Assembly (NCBI GenBank): GCA_035650475.1
Contig: DASRHP010000006.1
Span: 1-64,000, forward strand
DNA from: Candidatus Binataceae bacterium
Lineage (GTDB): Bacteria > Desulfobacterota > Binatia > Binatales > Binataceae
DNA length: 64,000 nt
Direction of reading: 5' to 3'
The notes beneath the pieces were generated by a model, which saw only the letters and a program-made list of their open reading frames with translations, made no database searches and was not told where the DNA came from. Positions 16,270 through 25,811 of this stretch are shown here, one piece after another (the stretch's first letter is position 1; every line of letters begins with the position of its first letter). Position numbers and translations under genes: made by a program.

Positions 16270-17337
16270 ATGGACTTTGGCTGCGTGTTCTTCGCGACCC
16301 CTGACGCCTACAAAGATGTCGCCGTGGCTGAGAAGCTGGGCTTTTCCCACGCCTGGTTGTACGACTCGCAGATGCTCGGCAGCGAGGTCTATGCTGCGCT
16401 CGCCCTGTGCGCGGCCAACACCCGCCGGATCATCATCGGACCCGGCGTCACCAACCCGCTCTCGCGCATCGCGCCGGTCACGGCCTGTGGGGTGGCCACG
16501 ATCAACGCGCTCGCCCCGGGCCGCGTGATCCTCGGGATCGGCACCGGCAACACCGCGCGGCGGACGCTGGGGATGCCGGCGGCGCGGGTCGATCAGCTGC
16601 GCGAGCATATCGAGATCTGCCGTGGCCTGCTCGCGGGCAAGACCGTGCCCTACCAGGAGGGCGAACGCCGCCGCATGATCCGCTTCCTCAACCCCAACAG
16701 CGGCGTGATCAATATCCGGCGCAGGATTCCGATCTACGTTGCCGCCAGCGGGCCGCGCAGCCTGGAGCTGGCCGGCGAACTGGCCGACGGCGTGATCCTG
16801 TTCGGCGCGGTGAGTCCGCAGCTAATCGGCTTCGTGATGGACCGCGTGCGCACGGGCGCCGAGCGCGCCAAGCGCCGGGTTTCGAGCATCTACGCGCTGT
16901 GCATGACGGCCTTTCATCTGACCCGCCCGGGCCAGAAACTGGAGTCGAGCGAGGTGCGCCGCGCGGTCGGCCCGTTCGTATCCTCCTCATCGAACATCTT
17001 CGCGCTCGCCGCGCCCGACAAGAGCGAGCTGCCGGCGGAGCTGCGCGACGACATCACCGCCTTCGCCAGCGCCTACCGGGTCGAGAACGAGCCGGTCGAG
17101 ACGCGCCACCTCAAGCTCTACGCGGGCTACCTGCGCGGCTTCCGCAAAGAGCACGAAGCGCTGGTCAGCGAGCGCATGATTCGCGCGACCACGCTGACCG
17201 GCACGCGCGAGGAGATTTTGGAGTCGATCGCGGCGATGCGCAAGGCGGGTATCCGGCAGGTCGCGATCCAGCCGGTGGTGGACAACCAGCGCACGCTGCG
17301 GACCTTCGCGCGCGAAATCATGCGGGCGATGCGTTGA
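16270..17337 (+). CDS. LLM-class F420/flavin-dependent oxidoreductase
   Basis: This 355-residue TIM-barrel protein belongs to the luciferase-like superfamily: GCVFFATPDAYKDVAVAEKLGF, YDSQMLGSEVYAALALCA, RIIIGPGVTNPLSRIAPVTA, INALAPGRVILGIGTGNTARR and IPIYVAASGPRSLELAGELAD. The GTGN..RR motif is typical of F420-dependent mer-like enzymes. It is divergent from the crotonase gene with about 190 bases between. GACGAGGTGCGCA precedes the ATG. Substrate unknown; it probably carries out a redox step in degradation of organic compounds. Confidence 0.85.
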   Translation: MDFGCVFFATPDAYKDVAVAEKLGFSHAWLYDSQMLGSEVYAALALCAANTRRIIIGPGVTNPLSRIAPVTACGVATINALAPGRVILGIGTGNTARRTLGMPAARVDQLREHIEICRGLLAGKTVPYQEGERRRMIRFLNPNSGVINIRRRIPIYVAASGPRSLELAGELADGVILFGAVSPQLIGFVMDRVRTGAERAKRRVSSIYALCMTAFHLTRPGQKLESSEVRRAVGPFVSSSSNIFALAAPDKSELPAELRDDITAFASAYRVENEPVETRHLKLYAGYLRGFRKEHEALVSERMIRATTLTGTREEILESIAAMRKAGIRQVAIQPVVDNQRTLRTFAREIMRAMR

Positions 17338-17382
17338 GCGCCGACGCGAGTGTGACCGCACCGGCGGCGCGCCCGAGCAACA

Positions 17383-17799
17383 CTATTTCTCCTGGATCGA
17401 CTTGATGTACTCGATCAGGGCGGCGATACGCGCCTTGGCCTGTTCGGGACTGCTCCCTTCGGCCACGAACTCGCGCCCCCATACGGGCATCTCGCGCGCG
17501 CCGTGTGGGCCAATCATCTGGGTGCCGTCGATAAAGGCCTCGAGCTTCTTTTGCGGAAACTCGCCGCGGTTTTGGCGCGCCAGCGCGGTCAAATCGGCGG
17601 GCTTGTTCTTGAGAAAGCCGGCGATCACGCCGTCGCCGCGGCCATCCGGGCCGTGGCAGGCGCCGCAACTGTTAACGTACTCCTCCCTGCCGGAAACGGC
17701 GCCGCCTCCCGCTCCCTGCGCCCACGCGGCGCGCGCCGTCGGCAGCGCGAGCGCCAAGGTCAGGCCGGCAACTACGCATGCTTGCCCCAGTCGATGCAT
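17383..17799 (-). CDS. Exported monohaem cytochrome c
   Basis: The 138-residue protein has a signal peptide (MHRLGQACVVAGLTLALALPTARAAWA) and a class I cytochrome c domain with haem-binding CGACH at SCGACHGPDGRGDG and a methionine ligand in AREMPVWGREF. The C-terminal helix RIAALIEYIKSIQ is also typical. GGGGGGCTT precedes ATG 17799; longer starts add a non-signal segment. It lies about 100 bases downstream of a small membrane-protein gene on the same strand. It could accept electrons from a periplasmic dehydrogenase such as the nearby amine dehydrogenase, but no linkage is shown. Confidence 0.88.
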   Translation of the reverse strand: MHRLGQACVVAGLTLALALPTARAAWAQGAGGGAVSGREEYVNSCGACHGPDGRGDGVIAGFLKNKPADLTALARQNRGEFPQKKLEAFIDGTQMIGPHGAREMPVWGREFVAEGSSPEQAKARIAALIEYIKSIQEK

Positions 17800-17899
17800 A
17801 AGCCCCCCGAAGCTCGGTGTACTCAGCTCCGGTCTCCGTTTGCACGAAGACTCGTCGCCGTACCACGAGTTATGCACGGGGGCCATGTTCAGTCGAGTT

Positions 17900-18016
17900 T
17901 TATTTTGCCATTGCGAACCAAGCCGCGACGATTAGCCCCAGCGCCAGGGCTACCGCCGCGCCGTAGGTCTCCAGCCAAGTCCGGACTTCGCGCCCGACAC
18001 GTTGCCCTTGATTCAT
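17900..18016 (-). CDS. Small single-pass membrane protein (38 residues)
   Basis: A leftward ATG (18016) to TAA (17900-17902) frame encodes MNQGQRVGREVRTWLETYG followed by a hydrophobic helix (AAVALALGLIVAAWFAMAK). This is a short basic cytoplasmic head and one membrane segment, as in small respiratory subunits. GCGAAGG stands before the ATG. It is upstream of, and parallel to, the cytochrome c gene (100 bases between). The size and position suggest a small accessory subunit or anchor for that cytochrome; conservation should decide. Confidence 0.5.
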   Translation of the reverse strand: MNQGQRVGREVRTWLETYGAAVALALGLIVAAWFAMAK

Positions 18017-18258
18017 AACCTTCGCCCACCCGTTTGCCTGAGGAATTGACCACGCAGGGCTAAGAGCAAGCCCGATGCCGGGGTAGGCGAGGCGCTTTTA
18101 CTGGCGTTTTCGAAGCGCACCGCTATCGGCGCTTGGCAGCCGATCGCTTAAGGTGCGAGCTAAAGTTAGCGGGCCGCGTCAGGCGCTGGTAGCGGCCGAG
18201 CGATCACAACGCGCCGCGCGCATGCTAGCCTTGGACGAGATCGCCGAGGTCGGAGCTA

Positions 18259-19230
18259 ATGAGCGAGTTCAACCATCAATTCGTCAGCACCAACGGCATC
18301 CGGATGCACGTCGCCGAGGCCGGCGCAGGCTACCCGGTCGTGATGTGCCACGGCTTTCCCGAGCTTTGGTATTCCTGGCGCCACCAGATGCGCGCTTTGG
18401 CCGCCGCCGGTTTCCGGGCGATCGCTCCCGACCAGCGCGGCTACGGCGAGACCGAGGCGCCTACGCCGATCGAGGCCTATACCCAGCGTGAGATCGTCGC
18501 CGACCTGGTCGGGATGCTGGATGCGCTCGGAATCGAGAAGTGCGTGGTCGTCGGTCACGATTGGGGCGGCTTCGTCGCCTGGAATGCGGCGCTGATGGCA
18601 CCCGCGCGGATCGAATCCGTCATCGCGCTCAACACTCCGTTCTTCCCGCGTCCGCCGATGCGCCCGATGGATCTGATCCGGGCGATGGCGGCCGGTAACT
18701 TCCATTACATCATCTACTTCCAGGAACCCGGAGTCGCCGAGGCCGAGCTCGAGCGCGACGTGCGCCGCAGCCTGCGTTCGTTCTACCAGGGCGGCGAGCT
18801 GCTCAAGGGCGCGGATCTCGACGAAATCCGCAAGATGCCCTCGGGCGTGTTCGGTCAGGCGGGCGGCGGCCTGCTCGACCGTCTGCCTGATCTGCCGCAC
18901 GGCAGCTTTCTGACCGACGAAGACTTCGAGCTGTTTGTACGCGCCTTCGAGAAGAGCGGCTTTCGCGGGCCGCTCAACTGGTACCGCAATATCGACCGCA
19001 ACTGGGAGCAGAGCGCCGAGCTGCCGGCGCGGGTCAGCCAGCCCGCGCTGATGGTTACGGCCGAGCTCGACATCGTGCTGCGGCCCGAGATGGCGGCCGG
19101 GATGGAGGCGTGGGTGCCCAACCTGCACAAGACCGTGCTCATTAAGGGCTCCGGCCATTGGACGCAGCAGGAGAAGCCGGCTGAGGTCAACGCCGCGATG
19201 CTTGAGTTTCTCGCCGACATCAAGCGCTGA
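18259..19230 (+). CDS. Epoxide hydrolase (alpha/beta hydrolase)
   Basis: The 323-residue protein carries the soluble epoxide hydrolase set: oxyanion motif HGFPE at residues 31-35, nucleophile Asp101 in GHDWGG, lid tyrosine Tyr153 in IIYFQEPG, a second Tyr in LNWYRN, and base His300 in GSGHWTQQEKP. Asp in place of Ser at the elbow separates it from esterases. It would open an epoxide to a diol in the cytoplasm. A short GGAG precedes ATG 18259. Fluoroacetate dehalogenases share the fold, but the Tyr pair argues for epoxide hydrolase. Confidence 0.9.
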   Translation: MSEFNHQFVSTNGIRMHVAEAGAGYPVVMCHGFPELWYSWRHQMRALAAAGFRAIAPDQRGYGETEAPTPIEAYTQREIVADLVGMLDALGIEKCVVVGHDWGGFVAWNAALMAPARIESVIALNTPFFPRPPMRPMDLIRAMAAGNFHYIIYFQEPGVAEAELERDVRRSLRSFYQGGELLKGADLDEIRKMPSGVFGQAGGGLLDRLPDLPHGSFLTDEDFELFVRAFEKSGFRGPLNWYRNIDRNWEQSAELPARVSQPALMVTAELDIVLRPEMAAGMEAWVPNLHKTVLIKGSGHWTQQEKPAEVNAAMLEFLADIKR

Positions 19231-19251
19231 GCGCCCGCGCGGCGCAACCAC

Positions 19252-20670
19252 GTGGACGCCGGGCCGCAGAGCGCGCTCACCGATTTGCCGCCGGCGCCGT
19301 CCGCCGCCGCCGGCGAGCGCGCGCTCGCGCGATGGCTTTTGGGCGCCGCGATCGTGGTCGCACTCGCCAACGTGCCGGGTGCGCTCCTACTCAAGCATGC
19401 GGCTCCCCATCCGTTGGCGATCGTCGCACTGGCCGTCGCGCTTGTCGGTCTGATCGCGGACTTCGCGCTCGGCGCCGACGACGAATTTTCCCCGCGACCG
19501 CGCGGCGCCGAACGCGTGTTCGGCTCCGACGGATGGTGTGCGCTCGCCGTCGGCGTGCTGTTCCTCGCTTTCTACGGCGCAACGATTGCGCCAACGACGC
19601 CCTTTAACGAGCACGCACGCCTGGCGTGGGCATTGCTTCACGGCCGCGTATGGGTCAATGCGCCCGCTTACATGGAACACGTGGAGGTGGGCGGCCACAG
19701 CTACCTCGTCCATCCGCCGCTGGCGGGGATCCTGATGCTGCCGGCGGCGGCGGTCTGGGGCGAATCAGCCAGTCAGACTGCGGTCGCCGTGATTATCGGC
19801 GCAGTCTCGCTGGCATTGCTCTGGCGGCTTTTGACCCGGCTCCAACTCGCGCTAGCGGCCAGGCTCTGGCTCATCGCGTTCTTCGGCGTCGGTACGACCT
19901 TCTGGTACGAGGCGACGCTCGGCGCGTCGTGGGACTTCGCGCTCGTCGCCTCGGTCCCGTTCACGCTCGCCGCGCTGGGCGAGGTCTTCGGCGAGGCGCG
20001 AGCGGGGTGGTTGGGAGCATGGGCGGGACTGGCGGCGCTCGCGCGCTACGACCTCGTGCTCGCGTGGCCGGCGTATGCGCTGATGCTACTTGCGCGGGGG
20101 CGTCGCTGGCGCGAGCTTCTATGGGTGCTGCCCGGGCTGGCCGGCGCGCTCGCAGTTTACGTCGCCTACAACGAGGCGCGATTCGGAACGCTCAACGACA
20201 TTGCACTGTGGCTGTGGTACGCGCACGACAAGTATGGCTTGCGGCGGCCTGGCGGGCCGTTCGCGCTGCGCGATCTGCCCTTCAACCTCTACACGCTGTT
20301 CTTCATGGCGCCCGGCTACAGCGACAAGTTTCCCTGGATTCACCCCGAGTTCATGGGTCAGGCGCTGCTGCTGACGAGCCCGGCGTTCGTGCTCGCGCTG
20401 CGGCCGAGCTTTCTGCGTCCGCTGCCGGCGCTGGTGGCGGCGGCGGCGATTTTATCGAGCGCGCCGAGCCTGCTGGTCTATGCGAGCGGCTTCTCGCAGC
20501 TCGGCGCGCGCTACTACGTACAGGTCTATCCGTTCCTGCTCGCGCTGATCGCGATGGGAATTGGGAAGGACGCCAAGCCGGATCAATTGACGAAAATCCT
20601 GATCGCCGCGTCGATCATCTTCGTGGCATTCTTCACCTGGCAGGTGCGCTGGTACGGCTGGGGCGGCTGA
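19252..20670 (+). CDS. Polytopic membrane protein, possible GT-C glycosyltransferase
   Basis: The 472-residue protein has about eleven hydrophobic segments. An acidic loop after an early helix (TTPFNEHARLAWALLHG) and a later NPAYMEHVEVGGHSYLVHPP-like stretch resemble the extracellular loops of GT-C type enzymes that use polyprenyl-phosphate sugars. No family-specific motif is decisive. The start is GTG 19252, 21 bases after the epoxide hydrolase stop, so the two may be cotranscribed. Function unknown. Confidence 0.7.
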   Translation: MDAGPQSALTDLPPAPSAAAGERALARWLLGAAIVVALANVPGALLLKHAAPHPLAIVALAVALVGLIADFALGADDEFSPRPRGAERVFGSDGWCALAVGVLFLAFYGATIAPTTPFNEHARLAWALLHGRVWVNAPAYMEHVEVGGHSYLVHPPLAGILMLPAAAVWGESASQTAVAVIIGAVSLALLWRLLTRLQLALAARLWLIAFFGVGTTFWYEATLGASWDFALVASVPFTLAALGEVFGEARAGWLGAWAGLAALARYDLVLAWPAYALMLLARGRRWRELLWVLPGLAGALAVYVAYNEARFGTLNDIALWLWYAHDKYGLRRPGGPFALRDLPFNLYTLFFMAPGYSDKFPWIHPEFMGQALLLTSPAFVLALRPSFLRPLPALVAAAAILSSAPSLLVYASGFSQLGARYYVQVYPFLLALIAMGIGKDAKPDQLTKILIAASIIFVAFFTWQVRWYGWGG

Positions 20671-20739
20671 AACGCCTCCGCGATCGGAAAATGCGGGTGA
20701 CGGGTGGGTGAGCGTTTGTGCCCGGCGCGTTTCGATATC

Positions 20740-20756
20740 CGGCCGCAGAGCGGCCG
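20740..20756. terminator. GC hairpin between convergent genes
   Basis: CGGCCGC and GCGGCCG form a perfect seven-pair stem around the loop AGA, between gene ends at 20670 and 20908. The downstream bases (TTCAGGTTCTTGT) are T-rich but not a T-run. It is probably a transcription stop for the rightward gene. Nothing else is visible in this 237-base gap. Confidence 0.4.
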
Positions 20757-20907
20757 TTCAGGTTCTTGTAAGGACCGTTCGCCAAACGGCCCCTGCGGGA
20801 AACATCGCGTCAGATTGGTCGCAACCGGGGCGCGGTGGCACCGAGCCAAGGACCGGCCCCCTCGCGTCGCAGCCACGCGCGGGATGACGCGCCGGACAAC
20901 GGTCTCT

Positions 20908-22989
20908 TCAGGGCTCGGGGTCGCGGCCGCTGCGGGTGACCCGGTCGACGATTTCCATCACGTCGAGGGTCTGGACCTTCTCTTCGAGCTGTTTGGCCTT
21001 GATGCCGTCGCCGAGCATCGTCATGCAGTAAGGGCAGGAGACCGCGATGACCTCGGGGTCGGTCTGAAGGGCCTGCTCGGTGCGGAGCAGATTCACCCGC
21101 TTATCCGGGTCTTCCTCCAGCCACATCCGCCCGCCGCCGGCACCGCAGCACATGCCGAATTTATGGTGCCGTTGCATCTCGACAACCTGGGCACCCGCGC
21201 GGTCCAGCACCGTCCGCGGCTCGTCAAACACGTCGTTGTAGCGGCCGTAGTAACAGGAGTCGTGGTACACGGTCCGCTTGGAGAATTCCGCCGAGATCTT
21301 GAGGCGCCCGGCGGCGATCAATTGCCGCACGAGGTCGGCGGCATGAATCACCTCGTACGAACCGCCGAATTGCGGATACTCGTTCTTGATCGTGTTGAAG
21401 CAGTGCGGACAGTTCACGATGATCTTGCGAACTTTGTAATTGTTGAGGATTTCGACCAGCATCTGCGCCATCGACTGGTAGAGGTACTCGTTGCCGAGCC
21501 GACGGGCCGTCTCGCCGTTGCAAAGTTCCTCTTGCGCGAGGCAGGCGAAGTCCACGCCTGCCTTTTGCAGCACACGCACGAAGGCCTGCGTCGTCTTCTT
21601 GTTGCGATCGTCGAAGGCGCCGGCGCAGCCGACGTAGTAGAGGAACTCGGCATCGGGCCTGTCGGCGAGAGTCGGCACCTTCATCCCTTCGGCCCACTCG
21701 AAGCGCAGCGTGGCATCGAGCCCCCACGGATTGGACTGCGTCTCCATGTTCTTGAAGGTGCGCGTGAGCTCCTTGGGGAAGCGGGCCTCCTCCTGCACCA
21801 GATGACGACGCATGTCGACGATCTTGTCGACGTACTCGATCATCGGAGGACAAGCCTCCTCGCAGGCCCGGCAGGTGGTGCAGGACCACAGCGTGTCGTC
21901 GTGGATGACGGGACCGACGATGTTTTCTCCGACCTCCGCGGGTTCCCCTCCATCCCCTTTGCCCGCGCGGTATCTCTTTTCAATCATCTCGTCCTGATGC
22001 TGGTAGAGGTAGTCGCGCAGATCGAGCAGCAACTGACGCGGCGCCAGGGGCTTCTTGCTTGCCGTCGCGGGGCAATGCGAGGAGCAGCGGCCACACTCAG
22101 TGCAGCTGAACATGTCGAGCACCTGCTTCCACGTGAACTGATCGATGTGCGAGGTGCCGAAGCGCGAAGCATTTTCGAGGTCCTGCTTCGAGAGCTGCCC
22201 CTTGGGCTCGAGTTTCGCGAAAAAGATATTCGGGATCGCGGTAATGATGTGGAAGTGTTTCGAGGGCGGCAGGAAGTCCAAAAAAACGAGAACGACGAGG
22301 TTGTGGACCCACCAGGCTACGTTGCTCGCCTGCAAGGCGAAGCTCGTGCCCAGAAGGCTCGCCAGACCCAGACCCACCAGGGTTGACAGAGGCGCCCACC
22401 GCGCCTCCCGCACGAGCTGCATGTCGTTCGGGTGAGATACGATTCGCCCGCCGTCGTACACGAGGCCTGCCGCCATGATAAGCCCGATGAAAATCAGGAT
22501 CAGGTAGGCTTCCCAGTGGGATTTGGCGCGTACGCGAGCCTCGGGCGGAAGAAAGCCGTAAAGCCGAGGCGCGTGCGTGATGCCCCATCGCACAAGCCCC
22601 ACCCCGACCGCAATCAGGACGGCCACCTCCGTCAAGTCGCGCAACAACAGATAGGGACCGCCCAGCAGATTCAGGCTGAAGCCCGGAATGACGAACGAGT
22701 CGGAGTAGGCACGGCCGAACATCGTTAGGATCTGGACGGCGAGGATGAAAAAGCCCCAGAAGATGAAAAAGTGCATCCAGCCGGCGGACCGCTCGGCGCC
22801 CGAATTGCGGCGCACGAATTTCCGTTGGCCAAAGGCCCAGACAATCACGGCGCGAACGCGTTCAGGAATGCGATCGAAGCGCGACGCGGGCTCGGCGCTT
22901 AGCAGCAGCAGGAAGCGCCGCCAGAGCTGGTAGAAAAACACGCCCACGGAAGCCAGGATGCAAAGAGTGAAGATGATCCCCGTTATCAT
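20908..22989 (-). CDS. Membrane-bound Fe-S oxidoreductase, candidate ETF:quinone oxidoreductase (EMO type)
   Basis: The product is 693 residues with three parts. The N-terminus (1-~290) has about six membrane helices of NarI/haem b type (MITGIIFTLCILASVGVFF, then WMHFFIFWGFF, WWVHNLVVLVFL). Next come two 4Fe-4S motifs, CTECGRCSSHCP and CTTCRACEEACP. Then two CCG (heterodisulfide reductase subunit B type) repeats contain CPHCFNTI and FGMCCGAGGGRM with CPYC. This is the architecture of EMO proteins, which pass electrons from EtfAB to menaquinone in Geobacter-type and other bacteria. etfA and etfB are on the same strand 1.8-3.6 kb upstream, with one opposite-strand gene between. GGAGGTTCG precedes ATG 22989. 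Confidence 0.85.
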   Translation of the reverse strand: MITGIIFTLCILASVGVFFYQLWRRFLLLLSAEPASRFDRIPERVRAVIVWAFGQRKFVRRNSGAERSAGWMHFFIFWGFFILAVQILTMFGRAYSDSFVIPGFSLNLLGGPYLLLRDLTEVAVLIAVGVGLVRWGITHAPRLYGFLPPEARVRAKSHWEAYLILIFIGLIMAAGLVYDGGRIVSHPNDMQLVREARWAPLSTLVGLGLASLLGTSFALQASNVAWWVHNLVVLVFLDFLPPSKHFHIITAIPNIFFAKLEPKGQLSKQDLENASRFGTSHIDQFTWKQVLDMFSCTECGRCSSHCPATASKKPLAPRQLLLDLRDYLYQHQDEMIEKRYRAGKGDGGEPAEVGENIVGPVIHDDTLWSCTTCRACEEACPPMIEYVDKIVDMRRHLVQEEARFPKELTRTFKNMETQSNPWGLDATLRFEWAEGMKVPTLADRPDAEFLYYVGCAGAFDDRNKKTTQAFVRVLQKAGVDFACLAQEELCNGETARRLGNEYLYQSMAQMLVEILNNYKVRKIIVNCPHCFNTIKNEYPQFGGSYEVIHAADLVRQLIAAGRLKISAEFSKRTVYHDSCYYGRYNDVFDEPRTVLDRAGAQVVEMQRHHKFGMCCGAGGGRMWLEEDPDKRVNLLRTEQALQTDPEVIAVSCPYCMTMLGDGIKAKQLEEKVQTLDVMEIVDRVTRSGRDPEP

Positions 22990-23266
22990 CGAACCTCCGT
23001 CATGCCGATCAAGTAAGCGGGAGAATGAAAATCCGGCCGCCTCGGGCACTCGACGACAATGTGGCCGTTTTCGCCGGGAGTCAAAAGATCGGCAGTTCGA
23101 CCACAGGCAAAATACCATCGGCTGTCCTCTTGGGACAGCGCCAGGGTCGCCTTCGGCTTTCGCGCGCGAACGCTGTGACCGCCGGCTGCGTCAGCTCAGC
23201 CAAAGCCGCGAAGCAAATCCTGAGGTTTGACCGCGCGCGGGCGGCGCGCCTACGATCGCGCCCGCT

Positions 23267-24721
23267 ATGGCCACGCACAACGAAATCTGCCGAATGGACG
23301 CGGTTACGCTCGCCGCTCATATCCGGGCGAAGCGTCTGTCCGCGGTCGAGGTCGTCGAGGCAGTGCTCGCCCGGATGGAACGCCTCGAGCCGCATCTGCA
23401 CGCCTTCTGCACGCCGACTCCGGACCTCGCGCGCGTCCAGGCGCGCCGCGTCGAGGCTGATATCATGGCTGGGCGCCCGGTAGGCGCGCTCGCCGGCGTG
23501 CCGGTCGGCCATAAGGACCTGCTTTTGACCAGGGGCGTGCGCACGGCGTCGGGTTCATACGCTTACAGGGATTTCGTCCCCGACGAGGACGACCTCGTGG
23601 TCGAGCGGATGCGCGCGGCAGGTGCTGTGATGCTCGGCAAAACCAACGTCCCCGAGTTCGGCTACAGCCCGACCGGCCATAACCCGGTCTTCGAAACCAC
23701 GCGCAACCCGTGGAACACGGCACTTACGCCGGGCGGTTCGAGCGCCGGCTCGGGCGCCGCGGTGGCGGCGGGCGTCGGGCCGATCGCGACCGGCAGCGAC
23801 GGTGGCGGCTCGGTACGCATCCCAGCGTCGTTCTGCGGGCTGTACGGGCTCAAGCCCTCGATGGGACGTATCCCGCTGTATCCCGGCGCGCGCGACGAGC
23901 GTTACCCGGGCGTCTCGGGATGGGAATCGGTCGAGCATATCGGGCCGCTTTCGCGCACCGTCGCCGACGCCGCGCTGATGATGTCGGTCGCGGCCGGGCC
24001 CGACATGCGCGACCGGCACAGCCTGCCGCGCGCGGATTTCGACTGGATGGAATGCATGCGCGGCGACCTGCGCGGCGTGCGCGTCGCCTACAGCGCGGAC
24101 TGGGGCTACGCGGCGGTCGATCCGGAGGTGCGGCGGATTGTCGGCAACGCGGTGCGCGTGTTCGAACGCGACCTGGGATGCGTCGTCGAGGAAGCGAATC
24201 CCGGATGGGAGGATCCGTTCCCGGCCTTCTTCGCGATCATCATGGCGGAGAGCGACCTCAGAGGGATGCGCGAGCTGGCGGCGAAGTATCCGGGCAGGAT
24301 GTCGGGACATCTGGCAGACTGGCTGGCGATCCCTTGGACGGCGGAGGATTTCACCAACGCCAACATGGCCCGCAAGGCGGTGGTGCGAAAGATGGCGAGC
24401 TTGATGGCGCGCTACGAGTTGTTGCTGACCCCGACGCTCGCGGTGCCGCCCTTCCCGATCCACATGCAGGGGCCGGAGAAGATCGACGGGCGCTATGTGC
24501 GTCCGGCCGAGTTCCTCGCCTTTACCTTCCCGATGAACTTAACCGGTCAGCCAGCGGCCACGGTGCCCGCGGGATGGACTGCGGACGGACTGCCGGTGGG
24601 ACTGCAAATCGTCGGCCGCCATTTGGACGACCCGATGGTCCTGCGGGCGTCGGCGGCCTTCGAGGCGGCCTCGCCGTGGCGCGACAAATGGCCCCCGCTG
24701 CTCGCTGAGTTGGGGCTGTAA
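23267..24721 (+). CDS. Amidase signature family enzyme
   Basis: The 484-residue protein has the amidase signature. Lys83 lies in VPVGHKDLL, cis-Ser158 in TPGGSSAGSGAAVAAG, and nucleophile Ser182 in ATGSDGGGSVRIPASFCG; the spacing Ser158-Ser182 is the canonical 24. The N-terminal helix set (LAAHIRAKRLSAVEVVEAVL) is usual. It hydrolyses a C-N bond of an unknown amide. It does not look like GatA, since no GatB or GatC is near. It is inserted between EMO and etfA on the opposite strand. The C-terminus (QPAATVPAGWTADGLPVGLQ) is also typical. Confidence 0.88.
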   Translation: MATHNEICRMDAVTLAAHIRAKRLSAVEVVEAVLARMERLEPHLHAFCTPTPDLARVQARRVEADIMAGRPVGALAGVPVGHKDLLLTRGVRTASGSYAYRDFVPDEDDLVVERMRAAGAVMLGKTNVPEFGYSPTGHNPVFETTRNPWNTALTPGGSSAGSGAAVAAGVGPIATGSDGGGSVRIPASFCGLYGLKPSMGRIPLYPGARDERYPGVSGWESVEHIGPLSRTVADAALMMSVAAGPDMRDRHSLPRADFDWMECMRGDLRGVRVAYSADWGYAAVDPEVRRIVGNAVRVFERDLGCVVEEANPGWEDPFPAFFAIIMAESDLRGMRELAAKYPGRMSGHLADWLAIPWTAEDFTNANMARKAVVRKMASLMARYELLLTPTLAVPPFPIHMQGPEKIDGRYVRPAEFLAFTFPMNLTGQPAATVPAGWTADGLPVGLQIVGRHLDDPMVLRASAAFEAASPWRDKWPPLLAELGL

Positions 24722-24735
24722 GAAATCAGAGGCTC

Positions 24736-24750
24736 GGCGCGCCCCGCGCC
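24736..24750. terminator. Short GC hairpin between amidase and etfA ends
   Basis: GGCGC (24736-24740) pairs with GCGCC (24746-24750) around GCCCC, within the 30 bases separating the two convergent stops. A stem of only five pairs with no T-run makes it a weak candidate for a bidirectional terminator. Confidence 0.25.
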
Positions 24751-25728
24751 TTAGGAGTGCTTGAGCTTCTTGACCGCCTCGACCATCTCGGGCACCGCCT
24801 TGAACAGGTCGGCGACCAGCCCGTAGTCGGCGACGTTGAAGATCGGCGCCTCTTCGTCCTTGTTGATCGCGACAATGGTCTTGGAGTCCTTCATCCCGGC
24901 CAGATGCTGGATCGCGCCCGAGATGCCGACCGCGACATAGAGCTCGGGCGCAACCACCTTGCCGGTCTGCCCGACCTGAAGGTCGTTGGGCACGAAGCCC
25001 GCATCGACCGCCGCGCGACTGGCGCCCATCGCCGCGCCCATCTCATCGACCAGCGGCTCGAGCACGGTCTTGAAGTTCTCGCCCGACTTGAGCCCGCGCC
25101 CGCCCGAAACCACGATCCGCGCCTCGGTAAGCTGCGGGCGATCGCTCTTGGTCTCGTTGAAGGCCACGAATTCCATCTTCAGCCCCGCCGGGTCGAGCGC
25201 TGGCTTGGCCTTCTCGACCGGCGCCGAGTTGTCGGCCGGCTTGGCCGAGTCGAAGGCGGTGGCGCGCACGGTGACGACCTTGATCGCGCCGTCCATCTCG
25301 ACCGTGGCGAGCGCATTGCCGGCGTACATCGGGCGGACGAGCGTGCCGTCGTCGCCGATCGCGACGATCTCGGAAGCCATCGGAGCATTAAGCCGCGCGG
25401 CCACCCGCGGCATCAGGTCCTTGCCCATCGCGGTCGCGGTGGCGAGCACGTACTCGGCGCCGAGGCCTTTGGCGAGCCCGGCGATCACCTGCGCGTAGGC
25501 GTCGGCGAGATAGTGCGCAAGGCGCGTGTCATCGAGCGCGACGACCTTGCTCACACCGTACTTGGCAAGCTCGGCGGCCGGCGCGTCGATATTCTCGCCG
25601 ACGACGACGGCGATCGCCTTGCCGCCGCCGCGTTTTTGCGCAAGCTCAACTCCGGCATTGATCGCGATCAGCGTGGATTTGGGAAAATGTCCCGCCTTGT
25701 GTTCGGCAAAGACCAGTACGTCGCCCAT
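24751..25728 (-). CDS. etfA: Electron transfer flavoprotein, alpha subunit
   Basis: The 325-residue protein begins [15 protein letters not shown]. Its C-terminal FAD domain carries [54 protein letters not shown] and ETFA-type [13 protein letters not shown]. It receives electrons from acyl-CoA and related dehydrogenases and passes them to a quinone oxidoreductase. ATG 25728 lies 83 bases after etfB, and GGAG is about 12 bases before it. A longer upstream reading is not protein-like. It is followed by the convergent amidase gene. Confidence 0.96.
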   Translation of the reverse strand: MGDVLVFAEHKAGHFPKSTLIAINAGVELAQKRGGGKAIAVVVGENIDAPAAELAKYGVSKVVALDDTRLAHYLADAYAQVIAGLAKGLGAEYVLATATAMGKDLMPRVAARLNAPMASEIVAIGDDGTLVRPMYAGNALATVEMDGAIKVVTVRATAFDSAKPADNSAPVEKAKPALDPAGLKMEFVAFNETKSDRPQLTEARIVVSGGRGLKSGENFKTVLEPLVDEMGAAMGASRAAVDAGFVPNDLQVGQTGKVVAPELYVAVGISGAIQHLAGMKDSKTIVAINKDEEAPIFNVADYGLVADLFKAVPEMVEAVKKLKHS

Positions 25729-25811
25729 CTCAAATTCGCTCCAGCGCGCCCGCGCCGAGCGCGGGCGTTGCGATGCTTTCTTGGTCGCGCGGCGCCGGTG
25801 GCGCGCGCGGA

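Noticed and set aside
20704..22386. Long open frame antisense to the Fe-S oxidoreductase (about 560 codons).
   Set aside because: Codon usage of GC-rich genes keeps opposite frames open. The translation is rich in His, Arg, Leu and Asp with no domain, while the other strand encodes clear 4Fe-4S and CCG motifs.
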